The position numbers and the translations under genes were made by a program. A stretch of DNA of 33,955 nt from an uncultured Mycoplasmatota bacterium (lineage in GTDB: Bacteria; Bacillota_I; Bacilli_A; RF39; UBA660). This document shows, in pieces, positions 9,599 to 18,187 of this stretch. The notes below the pieces were generated by a model. It made no database searches. It was not told where the DNA came from and was given only the letters and a program-made list of their open reading frames with translations. Each line of letters opens with the position of its first letter. Position 1 is the stretch's first letter. The DNA is taken from assembly GCA_946494015.1 (NCBI GenBank), contig CAMMBL010000005.1, positions 1 to 33,955 on the forward strand. Reading direction: 5' to 3'.

Positions 9599-9611
9599 TT
9601 ATTTGGAAATT

Positions 9612-9636
9612 AAGCTCATTAAAGAGCTTTTTTTAT
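9612..9636 (+). terminator. Rho-independent terminator after tRNA-Arg
   Basis: AAGCTC-ATTAAA-GAGCTT followed by TTTTTT. Confidence 0.8.
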
Positions 9637-9642
9637 TTTATT

Positions 9643-9670
9643 AAAAAAAGAAAAAGAGATAACTCTTTCT
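9643..9670 (-). terminator. Rho-independent terminator downstream of the 71-aa ORF
   Basis: Minus strand AAAGAG-TTAT-CTCTTT followed by TTCTTTTTTT. Confidence 0.7.
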
Positions 9671-9686
9671 CAATCTTCTAAAACAT

Positions 9687-9902
9687 TTACTTTAATTCTA
9701 ATTTTTTAACTTTAAATTTAAATTTATAATTATCTGTAGTTTCCATATAAAAAATCTCTTGGTCTTGATTAATAACATATCTAATATTAATTATCTGTGG
9801 ATTTTCATTAAGATCAGAAACTTTTAAATATTCTTTATGATCTAGCAAATTATTACGTAATTTTAATAAATCATCTATTTCCCATGAATACGTATACTCC
9901 AC
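9687..9902 (-). CDS. Hypothetical 71-aa protein
   Basis: GTG start with AGGGG RBS, placed after the HPt-REC gene and before a terminator. Confidence 0.6.
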   Translation of the reverse strand: MEYTYSWEIDDLLKLRNNLLDHKEYLKVSDLNENPQIINIRYVINQDQEIFYMETTDNYKFKFKVKKLELK

Positions 9903-9919
9903 CCCCTAAAAATATATTA

Positions 9920-10696
9920 TTAATGTGCATATTGGACAGTTTTTTCTACCACTTCTTTAATATCCCTTTCATTAAAAGGTTTTCTTAACACATCAACAAT
10001 AGGATAATTAAAAGCTTTAGCAACTAATTCATCATTGCCAACTCCTGTAATAATAGATACTGGAATGCGATCAAATAAATTATTATTACGAAAATATTCT
10101 AAAACCTGAAAACCATTAAAATTAGGCATATTAAGATCAAGTAGCATTCCAACAATATGAACATCTTTATTATCGGCTATAAGTTGTAAAGCCTCTGTTC
10201 CATCATTCGCTACAAGAACTTCAAACTGATTATTAAAGATTTTCCCAATAAAGTTTTTGATAACTGCTGAATCATCAACTACAATAAGAGCTCGATCTTT
10301 TTTAGGCGCAACAAAAGCAGTAGTTGTACCGACCTCCTCAAGGCCTAAATACTGCTTAACTAAATGCACTATTCGATCGAGCTCATTAATTAATTGATCA
10401 AAATGTTCAGTAACATAATACATGTTATTCTCTTTACTAGCCATTTCATGCTCATAAGCATAATCAGCTAATTTATCGAAGCCAAAATATTTAGCATCAC
10501 TTTTTAAACCATGGACTAAAATAGCGTAATTAGCCATATCACCTACTTCTTTAGTTTGTTTAATCTTCATTTCCTTTTCATTAATATCTTGTAGGAAGTC
10601 GCCCAACGTATCATCATAAGTCGCCATATCTCCAAATAACTCCAGACTTTTTTTTACGTTTACCCCATTATTAATTAGCAAATTCACGTCTCTCAT
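9920..10696 (-). CDS. HPt-REC phosphorelay protein
   Basis: N-terminal helical region with VHGLKSDAKYFG (HPt-type His); C-terminal receiver with VVDDS, DLNMP and KPF motifs; no DNA-binding domain. Confidence 0.85.
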   Translation of the reverse strand: MRDVNLLINNGVNVKKSLELFGDMATYDDTLGDFLQDINEKEMKIKQTKEVGDMANYAILVHGLKSDAKYFGFDKLADYAYEHEMASKENNMYYVTEHFDQLINELDRIVHLVKQYLGLEEVGTTTAFVAPKKDRALIVVDDSAVIKNFIGKIFNNQFEVLVANDGTEALQLIADNKDVHIVGMLLDLNMPNFNGFQVLEYFRNNNLFDRIPVSIITGVGNDELVAKAFNYPIVDVLRKPFNERDIKEVVEKTVQYAH

Positions 10697-10729
10697 AACA
10701 ATACCCTCCTATAATCATTATAACATATC

Positions 10730-12568
10730 TTAATCTTTATTTAAATATTTATTTACAATAGCATCAAGCATTTTACGTTCAATTGGTTTTGGTAAATAGC
10801 TATTAAACCCTTCATTTAAATATTTTTCTTCCATTCCTGAAATTGCATTCGCAGTTAAAACAACAACTGGAGTTTTAAAATTAGGATCTTCTTTTAATTT
10901 ATGCAATGTTTCTGTTCCACTCATTTTAGGCATCATATCATCCATGAAAATTAAATCATATTTTATAACTTTTGATTTTTCCAAGCACTCAAATCCACTA
11001 GAGCAACTATCAACACTAATACCATAATCTTCTAGTAATCTAGTCGCTACTTTAATATTTAATTTATTATCATCTACTACTAAAACACTCTTATCTTTTA
11101 TATTATAATCCAAAGCTAAATCTTCTTTTTTTACTTCTAAAGTATCTTCTAATTTAATATCGTTAGGTGCAATTTTTTGATCAATAGAAACGGTAAATTT
11201 ACTGCCCTTTCCATAGACACTTTGAACAACTAATTCTCCATTCATAAGTTGAACAAGTTTTTTTGTAATAGCAAGCCCAAGTCCAGTACCTTCAATGGTT
11301 GTATTATGATCTTCATCAAGGCGTTCAAATTTATTAAACAGTCTATCTATCTTATCACGCTTAATACCAATACCAGTATCTTCTACTGATACAATAAGTC
11401 TACAAACATCTCCCTTTATCAAAGAATTAACTATAAATTCTATATGTCCTTCATCAGTATATTTAGCAGCATTGGTTAAAATATTTAAAATTACTTGCTT
11501 AACTCTAGTATGATCACCATATAAAACCTTAGGTATAGTTTCATCTATCTTAACAATTAGCTCAATAGGTTTTTCACCAATTCTTGCTTTAGTTAAAGTA
11601 ACTAGACTATCAAACATTTTATAAGGATTATAATTTTTATTAATAATTTCTAATTTATTAGCTTCAATTTTAGATATATCTAAAACCCCATTAACTATTT
11701 CAAGAAGACTATCACTGGCCATCAATATATCTTTAACATCTTCTCTAACTCGCTCTGGTAAATCTTTTTCTTCAGATAAAGCTTCAGAAAAACCAGTAAT
11801 TGCATTAAGAGGTGTTCTAATCTCATGTGACATATTAGAAAGGAAATCTGTCTTCGCATTATTAGCTTTCTCAGCTTGTGTTTTCGCTAAATTAAGTTCT
11901 TCTATTAATTTTATATCTGGATTTTCAATTGTAAAATACATTAAAAATGTAATAAAAGTTTCCATTGAAGTAACAAGTAAAATACCAGGATTAAACTTTT
12001 GGATTATCATAACAACAGTCCCAATAGAGATAAATGAAAAAATTGGTAAATATTTTTTACTTTTTATCTCTTTATAGTTTTTAAACATCATAATAAACCA
12101 TAAAAAGATGCAAACACCTGATACTATATACATCAAATTAGCACTTGGCCCATATGAATAAACAACATTATTCTCATGATGATAATAAAGTGGTAATACT
12201 AAAATTAACATTAAAAGAATAACTGATACTAAGCTATATCCTTTAATAATATTACTCTTTTCTTTAAGATTATCATAATTAATCTTATTAGAAATAACAT
12301 AAATATATGAAGTAAATAAAACCATATAAACCAAATAATAAACTATTAAAGATTTAGAAATAATAGCATTAGTAATAACTAAAACATCACTAACTTGAAT
12401 AAAAAAGTAAGATAACAATGCTAAAATTATACCAACTAAATTGGTTATAATCATCAAACTATATATTTTATTTTCTAATGTTGCTAGTCGTTTCTTCGAA
12501 AAAAATACAGCTGTTAATAAAATAATATAAAACAAACTGCAAGCGGAAAAAGTAAAACCTACACTCAT
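10730..12568 (-). CDS. Membrane hybrid sensor histidine kinase (multi-TM, HisKA, HATPase, REC)
   Basis: Multiple TM helices, [13 protein letters not shown]-box, GTGLGLAI G-box, C-terminal receiver (VVDDN, MDDMMP, LPKP). Likely start ATG 12568 (MSVGFTF). Confidence 0.93.
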   Translation of the reverse strand: MSVGFTFSACSLFYIILLTAVFFSKKRLATLENKIYSLMIITNLVGIILALLSYFFIQVSDVLVITNAIISKSLIVYYLVYMVLFTSYIYVISNKINYDNLKEKSNIIKGYSLVSVILLMLILVLPLYYHHENNVVYSYGPSANLMYIVSGVCIFLWFIMMFKNYKEIKSKKYLPIFSFISIGTVVMIIQKFNPGILLVTSMETFITFLMYFTIENPDIKLIEELNLAKTQAEKANNAKTDFLSNMSHEIRTPLNAITGFSEALSEEKDLPERVREDVKDILMASDSLLEIVNGVLDISKIEANKLEIINKNYNPYKMFDSLVTLTKARIGEKPIELIVKIDETIPKVLYGDHTRVKQVILNILTNAAKYTDEGHIEFIVNSLIKGDVCRLIVSVEDTGIGIKRDKIDRLFNKFERLDEDHNTTIEGTGLGLAITKKLVQLMNGELVVQSVYGKGSKFTVSIDQKIAPNDIKLEDTLEVKKEDLALDYNIKDKSVLVVDDNKLNIKVATRLLEDYGISVDSCSSGFECLEKSKVIKYDLIFMDDMMPKMSGTETLHKLKEDPNFKTPVVVLTANAISGMEEKYLNEGFNSYLPKPIERKMLDAIVNKYLNKD

Positions 12569-12626
12569 TATATCCTCACTACTTTCTTTAATAAAATTAT
12601 AGCATTTATACAAAAAGAGTGCAAAT

Positions 12627-12653
12627 AAAAAAGTAGAGGTATTCTACTTTTTT
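12627..12653 (-). terminator. Terminator overlapping the acyl-CoA-synthetase stop
   Basis: AAAAAAGTAGA-ATACC-TCTACTTTTTT inverted repeat with T-rich 3' side on minus strand. Confidence 0.75.
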
Positions 12654-14530
12654 ATTAATTTTTTAGTCTTTGTTGCATCTTCTTTATCCATTTCTCTTAA
12701 TTTAATTTTATCCACCTTTAAAACTGGTGTTAAAGGTAATTGGTCATCAAATTTATAAAAATAAGCAACATCTCTTTCAGGAAGATTTTCATTACATAAT
12801 TTTCTTAACTCAAATTCAAGCTGTTCAGTTTTATTTTTATATAAATCATCTAAAACAACATGTGCTTTAGGATACTCCCCTTGTGGTTCTTCATAATTAG
12901 GATAAGGAACACCTACAACGGCACAATCTTTAACAGCATAATGAGTGCTAATAAGTTCCTCTATTTCTGAAGGAAAAACATTATGTCCATCAGGTCTAAT
13001 TATCATCTCTTTCGCTCTATCAGCAATAAAGTAATAACCATCTTCATCATAATAAGCATAATCACCTGTATTTACATACTTAATATTATCAATAGTTTTA
13101 AACATATCCTTGCTAGCTTCTTCATTTTTATAATAGCCATCAAACTGTGTTTCACTATTAACATACAATAAACCTATTTTATTAGGACCTAAAATTTCTT
13201 CTGTATCTTTATCAAGAATAAGTCCTTTAGTATCACCAATAGCCTTACCAACACTTTGTTCTTTAATGAATCCTGGCATATTTGTATAAGAAGCTGGTGT
13301 TAACTCACTTAAAGAATATCCTTGTGTTACTTTTAAACCTATCTTCTCTAAATGGGCATTAATTTTTCGTTCATGGCTCAAAAGCATCTTTGTTCCACCA
13401 ACAGAAACACTTTTAATATATTTAGGTGGCGTATCAAGTCTTTTATCTTCATCAAAACATAACATTTGTGAAGGGACACCAACTAAATGATTGATCTTTT
13501 TCTTTAATACTACATCTCCATATTTATAAGCAGTAATATCAGGAATAACTACATTTTGGACACCGCGGCAATAAGCCATATGCATAAAAGTTTCTCCATA
13601 CATTATAAAAGGTGGCATACTAAGCATTTTATCTTTAGCTTCTATTGGCATTGTTGTATCATAATAATAATCTCTAACTTTTACATTATAACTTCTACTA
13701 GTAGTTGGTACAGCCTTAGGTTTCCCTGTAGTACCACTAGTTAAAGTTATACTAGCTGGTATATCTTTATCGTAAATAGATGAAAAATCTTCTACATTTT
13801 TAGTCATTTTCTTCATCTCATTCCAATCTATATAACCTTCATGAGACTCTTTTGTATAATATAAATTCTTTAAAGCTACATCTTTTAAAGCTTCATAAGT
13901 TTTTAAGTGTTTAACAATCTTTTTCTCTTTAGAACTTAATGTTTGATACTTTTCTTTTTCCATATATTCATCTAGTAATTTCTTAACAACAAACTCATCT
14001 AAATCATTACTATTATTAACTTCATCAATTTTCTCTTTTAATTTATAGTATTCCTTAGTCTTTTTTAACTGATCAAAATGAAATATTTTTCCAAGAAGAA
14101 ACTTCATTGAAGTCATCGGACTAATAACTGTTACATGCTCTAATTTTGTCTTATCAATTATTTTATCTACTTTTCCAAAAGCTTGATCTAACATAACTGC
14201 TTGTCTAACTTCCGCTAAATTTAAAAAGTCTTGAATCCTTGAAGGATTAGTTCTAGGATCTATCGGAAAAAAAGTCGCCCCATTTTTACTAACACCATAA
14301 AATGATGCTACTACTTCTGGAAATAATGGTGAAATAACGGCAATTACATCACCTTTCTTAGCTCCATTATATTTGAATATTTTAGCAGCATTTTCTATTT
14401 CTTCTTTAGCCTTAGGATAAGAAATATTCTTTCCAAAATATTCATAAGCATAAAATTGATTATTATAATTTAAAGTTGCTTCTTTAGCATAATCATAAAC
14501 AGATTGATCTACATTTATATATGGTTTCAT
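12644..14530 (-). CDS. AMP-binding protein, acyl-CoA synthetase-like
   Basis: P-loop ASITLTSGTTGKPKAVPTTSRS; VNTGDYAYYDEDGYYFIADRAKEMIIRPDGHNVFPSEIEELI. Confidence 0.9.
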   Translation of the reverse strand: MKPYINVDQSVYDYAKEATLNYNNQFYAYEYFGKNISYPKAKEEIENAAKIFKYNGAKKGDVIAVISPLFPEVVASFYGVSKNGATFFPIDPRTNPSRIQDFLNLAEVRQAVMLDQAFGKVDKIIDKTKLEHVTVISPMTSMKFLLGKIFHFDQLKKTKEYYKLKEKIDEVNNSNDLDEFVVKKLLDEYMEKEKYQTLSSKEKKIVKHLKTYEALKDVALKNLYYTKESHEGYIDWNEMKKMTKNVEDFSSIYDKDIPASITLTSGTTGKPKAVPTTSRSYNVKVRDYYYDTTMPIEAKDKMLSMPPFIMYGETFMHMAYCRGVQNVVIPDITAYKYGDVVLKKKINHLVGVPSQMLCFDEDKRLDTPPKYIKSVSVGGTKMLLSHERKINAHLEKIGLKVTQGYSLSELTPASYTNMPGFIKEQSVGKAIGDTKGLILDKDTEEILGPNKIGLLYVNSETQFDGYYKNEEASKDMFKTIDNIKYVNTGDYAYYDEDGYYFIADRAKEMIIRPDGHNVFPSEIEELISTHYAVKDCAVVGVPYPNYEEPQGEYPKAHVVLDDLYKNKTEQLEFELRKLCNENLPERDVAYFYKFDDQLPLTPVLKVDKIKLREMDKEDATKTKKLIKK

Positions 14531-14544
14531 ATACTACTTCTCCT

Positions 14545-14733
14545 TTACTTCTTAACTATTATCTCATCATAAGTATAAGATGATACTGTATTATCTACCT
14601 TGACTTGATAAACTGAGCCAATTTTCATTACAACAACACCAACTAAATTAGTATTTTTTATGATAACTTCACTACCAATTTCAATATCATCATCAATTTC
14701 ATCAAAACGTGTATTTTTAACTAATAAACCCAT
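14545..14733 (-). CDS. Small 62-aa SH3/KOW-like beta protein
   Basis: MGLLVKNTRFDEIDDDIEIGSEVIIKNTNLVGVVVMKIGSVYQVKVDNTVSSYTYDEIIVKK; first gene after a good promoter. Confidence 0.7.
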   Translation of the reverse strand: MGLLVKNTRFDEIDDDIEIGSEVIIKNTNLVGVVVMKIGSVYQVKVDNTVSSYTYDEIIVKK

Positions 14734-14757
14734 ACTACATATATCCTTTCTAATGTT

Positions 14758-14787
14758 ATTATAGGTAAAATATATTTAATTTGTCAA
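14758..14787 (-). promoter_or_regulatory. Promoter of the 62-aa ORF/acyl-CoA synthetase unit
   Basis: Minus strand TTGACA (14782-14787), 18-nt spacer, TATAAT (14758-14763). Confidence 0.75.
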
Positions 14788-14814
14788 TTAGAATTATATA
14801 GGTATCTAAAAGCA

Positions 14815-16260
14815 TTAATTGCATTTTTTTCTAAATTCTTTTATTTTTCTCTTAGCTTTAGTAGTCTTTACTTTATCTAACCATTCCTCTCTAGGACCAT
14901 AAGATAATATATCTGTAATTATTCTCACTCTATCTTTATTATGCAAATGATAATCTACATCTACTATTTTATCATTTACAGCTGCTGATACCATGGTATC
15001 TCCAATATTAGAATGAATTTTATATGCAAAATCAATTGGGGTTGATCCTTTAGGTAATTCTAATATTTCGCCTTTTGGTGTATAAACATAAATCTTATCG
15101 GCAAACAATTCTCTTTTTACTTGATTAACAAATCCCTTATTATCAGAAAAAACACTATTAATTTCAACTAATGATTTAAAAAATTGGTATTTATCTTTTA
15201 AATCTTTTTGCATAAGGCTTCTAGCATTTCCTTTATTAATATCAAAGTAAGCTGTTAAACCAAAAGAAGCTATTTTATCCATATCGAATGTTCTAATTTG
15301 TGTTTGGACAAGTCTATCATCTTCTCCAAATACCGTTGTATGAAGTGATCTATACATATTAGTTTTAGGATTATATATATAATCTTTAAATTTCTCATTT
15401 ATTGGATGATACTTAGAATGAACTAAGCCTAAAGTCTGATAACAATTAGCAATTGTGTCAACCATTACTTTTAAAGCTAATAAATCATGAATATCTGATA
15501 ATTTATAACCTTGTTCCATTCTTTTATATATTCCATAAATATTTTTTGTTCTTACTTTTATTTCATGAGGAATGTTTTTATCAGTCAGTATTCTATTTAT
15601 TGTTTGTAACATTTCTTCTAAACAGTGCTTACTATTATCTTCGATTCTTAATTTAATATCTTCGATTTTCTTATATTTATCAGGATAAAGATATTGTAAC
15701 GATAAATCTTCAAGTTCACTTTTAATACGATATGCTCCTATATAATAAGCAAGTGGGACAAAAATATCCATAGTTTCCATAGCATTTTCTTTTTGTTTAA
15801 ATTCTGACTTAAATCCTAATGTTCTCATATTATGAAGTCTATCTGCGAGCTTTATAATAATAATTCTTACATCTTCAGTAATACCTGTAATTATCTTCCT
15901 TGTGTTTGCAAGGTTTTGATCTTGCTTTGATGAAAAATTCATCTTGCTAATCTTTGTTACTCCATCTACTAAATTAGCCACATCATCATTAAATATTAAG
16001 GCTATATCTTCTTTGGTCATCTTAGTATCTTCTAATGTATCATGTAAAAGTCCTGCACAAAGTGTATCTCTATCCGCATGCATATTAGCAAGAATATAAG
16101 AAACATGCAAAGGATGCGTAATATAATCTTCCCCACTTTGCCGCTTTTGTCCTTTATGTAATTCAAAAGCATAAGAATATGCCTTTCTAATAATTTCAAT
16201 TTCTTCATTATTATACTCAGCTACTTTAGCAAGTAAATCATTAATTGTTAAATTATCCAT
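14815..16260 (-). CDS. RSH ((p)ppGpp metabolism) protein: HD hydrolase, synthetase-like domain, TGS; no C-terminal ACT region
   Basis: GQKRQSGEDYITHP...LLHDTLEDT, LADRLHNMRTL, KFKDYIYNPKTNMYRSLHTTV, TGS domain; ends soon after TGS at 481 aa. Confidence 0.93.
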   Translation of the reverse strand: MDNLTINDLLAKVAEYNNEEIEIIRKAYSYAFELHKGQKRQSGEDYITHPLHVSYILANMHADRDTLCAGLLHDTLEDTKMTKEDIALIFNDDVANLVDGVTKISKMNFSSKQDQNLANTRKIITGITEDVRIIIIKLADRLHNMRTLGFKSEFKQKENAMETMDIFVPLAYYIGAYRIKSELEDLSLQYLYPDKYKKIEDIKLRIEDNSKHCLEEMLQTINRILTDKNIPHEIKVRTKNIYGIYKRMEQGYKLSDIHDLLALKVMVDTIANCYQTLGLVHSKYHPINEKFKDYIYNPKTNMYRSLHTTVFGEDDRLVQTQIRTFDMDKIASFGLTAYFDINKGNARSLMQKDLKDKYQFFKSLVEINSVFSDNKGFVNQVKRELFADKIYVYTPKGEILELPKGSTPIDFAYKIHSNIGDTMVSAAVNDKIVDVDYHLHNKDRVRIITDILSYGPREEWLDKVKTTKAKRKIKEFRKKCN

Positions 16261-16274
16261 ATAACACCTCCTAT

Positions 16275-16306
16275 AAAAGAAAAAAGCTGAGGCAAAATAG
16301 CCCCAG
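16275..16306 (-). terminator. Rho-independent terminator/attenuator upstream of RSH
   Basis: Minus strand CTGGGGC-TATTTT-GCCTCAG followed by CTTTTTTC; lies between the 35-aa ORF stop and the RSH RBS. Confidence 0.8.
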
Positions 16307-16309
16307 TAA

Positions 16310-16417
16310 TTAATTACAATTTAAAAAGAAGAAATAAACAAGCATAATTAAAGAAAGATCTGTAATAATTACAAAAAATTTAACTATATATTTTTCTTTT
16401 AAAAATACGCTCATCAT
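16310..16417 (-). CDS. Unannotated 35-aa hydrophobic leader/small protein
   Basis: MMSVFLKEKYIVKFFVIITDLSLIMLVYFFFLNCN*, RBS AGAGGTG 2-8 nt upstream, own promoter, stop 3 nt before terminator stem. Confidence 0.7.
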   Translation of the reverse strand: MMSVFLKEKYIVKFFVIITDLSLIMLVYFFFLNCN

Positions 16418-16442
16418 TTCACCTCTTTAAATATTAAAAATA

Positions 16443-16471
16443 AATTTATCACTTGAATATTATCTTGTCAA
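16443..16471 (-). promoter_or_regulatory. Promoter of the 35-aa ORF (and probably RSH)
   Basis: Minus strand TTGACA (16466-16471), 17-nt spacer, TAAATT (16443-16448). Confidence 0.7.
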
Positions 16472-16478
16472 TATAACT

Positions 16479-16916
16479 TTAATTTTTTTTCGTATTAATA
16501 TATTTATCAATATTTTTTTTATTATTTTTCTTTAAGTTTTCTATAAATTTAGGTTTAAATTGATCTAAATATTCAATAATTAAATCTGCATACTTTTCTA
16601 CATTTACATCTTTAACGATATCATTTAAATATTTACTTATACCTTTTTCTTTATTTATTCTATCTACATAAAACGCTAAATAATTACTATCACCTAATTT
16701 TTCTTTAGCAGCCTTAACAATAGATAATAATTCTTCTCTTGTAGCAGAATACCGTGCTTTAAAGCCATTACATCTTGAAAACATTATTAAGACACAACCA
16801 ATAAATAACTTATCAGTACCATCGCTTGGTAATGTCTTTTTAGTAAACTCTATTAAGCTATCAATATTACCTTTTTCATAGTCATCATATAGTTCCATCA
16901 AAATTCTATTAATCAT
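16479..16916 (-). CDS. Hypothetical 145-aa helical protein
   Basis: Intact ORF, probably cotranscribed with the gene at 16933-17976. Confidence 0.65.
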   Translation of the reverse strand: MINRILMELYDDYEKGNIDSLIEFTKKTLPSDGTDKLFIGCVLIMFSRCNGFKARYSATREELLSIVKAAKEKLGDSNYLAFYVDRINKEKGISKYLNDIVKDVNVEKYADLIIEYLDQFKPKFIENLKKNNKKNIDKYINTKKN

Positions 16917-16932
16917 ACCATTAACACTTCCT

Positions 16933-17967
16933 TTAATTACTAAATGTTAAGCCATCATCATTACTAACTAACTCTATATCTTTTAAATCATTACCATCTG
17001 GAACAGATACATCCAAAACTAACTTATCGCCTTTAAGACGAGGTGTATTATTAATATAATAGTAATCTAAACTACCATAACCATTTATAGTAATAGAAAC
17101 ATCACTAAAAGACTTCCCACCATCAGTAGTAACTAAGAACTTTTTATATCTATCATCTTTACCTAATAATCCTAAATCAAAGATAAAACCAATATTCTCA
17201 TTAACAAAAGTAACATCACACCCTCTATTTACAATTAAATATTTATCTTCATTTTTTAAAATATTTTTAAAACTTAAACCATTATCAGTAGATTTTTCTA
17301 CAACAATTACATCTTTACCTGCTAAAGCTGTATCAATAATTCTTACTCTAATTATATCAGTCTTATTAAATCTATTTTCATCTAAAATACTTGATAAAAA
17401 GCTCTTTATTGTTGTAGAACCATAACTACCATTTTTAACATCCATTACTTCTATTTCTTCTTCAATATTTTGACTATATGTATAATTGATTAAATTTCCT
17501 TCATCATCAAAAAACTCTGTCATTGAATAATTTTTTTTACTAATATTTTTATCATAATACATCTTCTTCTTTAAAATATTTCCTCTAACAAAAGGATTAA
17601 TATAATCATAATACAACACTGTATCTCTATTTAAAAATCTACTTCTTGTTTCTACCATCTTTTTATTATATAAAGTTACTTTATTTTCACTATCTCCTAA
17701 AAAATACCCTAAGATTAAGAACAATAATATAACAGTAACTATCTCAATAAATAAATATGAAGTAAAAAGCTTAATTTTCGCCTCTTTCTTTGTTTTATAT
17801 ATACTTACAATACCTAAAACTATAGTTATTAAAATTATTATAATAGAAACAAGTTTAATAATACCAAAGTAAGTATAATTATAATGAGCAAGTACTAGGT
17901 AACCAATAAAATATAATATTACATAAATAACTCCATAAAATAAAGGACTTTTTAATAAGTTTTTCAT
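16933..17967 (-). CDS. Membrane protein with extracytoplasmic BNR-like repeats
   Basis: Three TM helices then Asp-box-like TDNGLSFKN and TTDGGKSFSD motifs. Start likely ATG 17967 (MKNLLK) rather than 17976. Confidence 0.65.
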   Translation of the reverse strand: MKNLLKSPLFYGVIYVILYFIGYLVLAHYNYTYFGIIKLVSIIIILITIVLGIVSIYKTKKEAKIKLFTSYLFIEIVTVILLFLILGYFLGDSENKVTLYNKKMVETRSRFLNRDTVLYYDYINPFVRGNILKKKMYYDKNISKKNYSMTEFFDDEGNLINYTYSQNIEEEIEVMDVKNGSYGSTTIKSFLSSILDENRFNKTDIIRVRIIDTALAGKDVIVVEKSTDNGLSFKNILKNEDKYLIVNRGCDVTFVNENIGFIFDLGLLGKDDRYKKFLVTTDGGKSFSDVSITINGYGSLDYYYINNTPRLKGDKLVLDVSVPDGNDLKDIELVSNDDGLTFSN

Positions 17968-18132
17968 AAGTATCAAACTCCTTTATCTAATTATACTATC
18001 TTTTTTAATACTTTAACATAATTATTATTTTTAACTTAGCTCTTTTGATATATACTATACTTTACTATATAATGTTTGTGAATCACTTAAAGCATGAATA
18101 TGTGTAGGGTGATGTCTAATTAATATATCTAA

Positions 18133-18152
18133 AGTGTTCAAATTTGAACACT
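18133..18152. repeat. Perfect 20-bp palindrome
   Basis: AGTGTTCAAATTTGAACACT equals its own reverse complement. Confidence 0.9.
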
Positions 18153-18178
18153 AAAAAAGCCCGCCAGATTTGACGGGT
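18153..18178 (-). terminator. Terminator of the first BceAB-like operon
   Basis: Minus strand CCCGTC-AAATCT-GGCGGG followed by CTTTTTT. Confidence 0.88.
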
Positions 18179-18187
18179 TTAAATATA

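Noticed and set aside
12983-13744. Plus-strand ORFs 12983-13171 and 13556-13744
   Set aside because: Antisense to the conserved acyl-CoA-synthetase CDS; no RBS support.
15453-15656. Plus-strand 67-aa ORF inside RSH
   Set aside because: Shadow ORF opposite conserved RSH coding.
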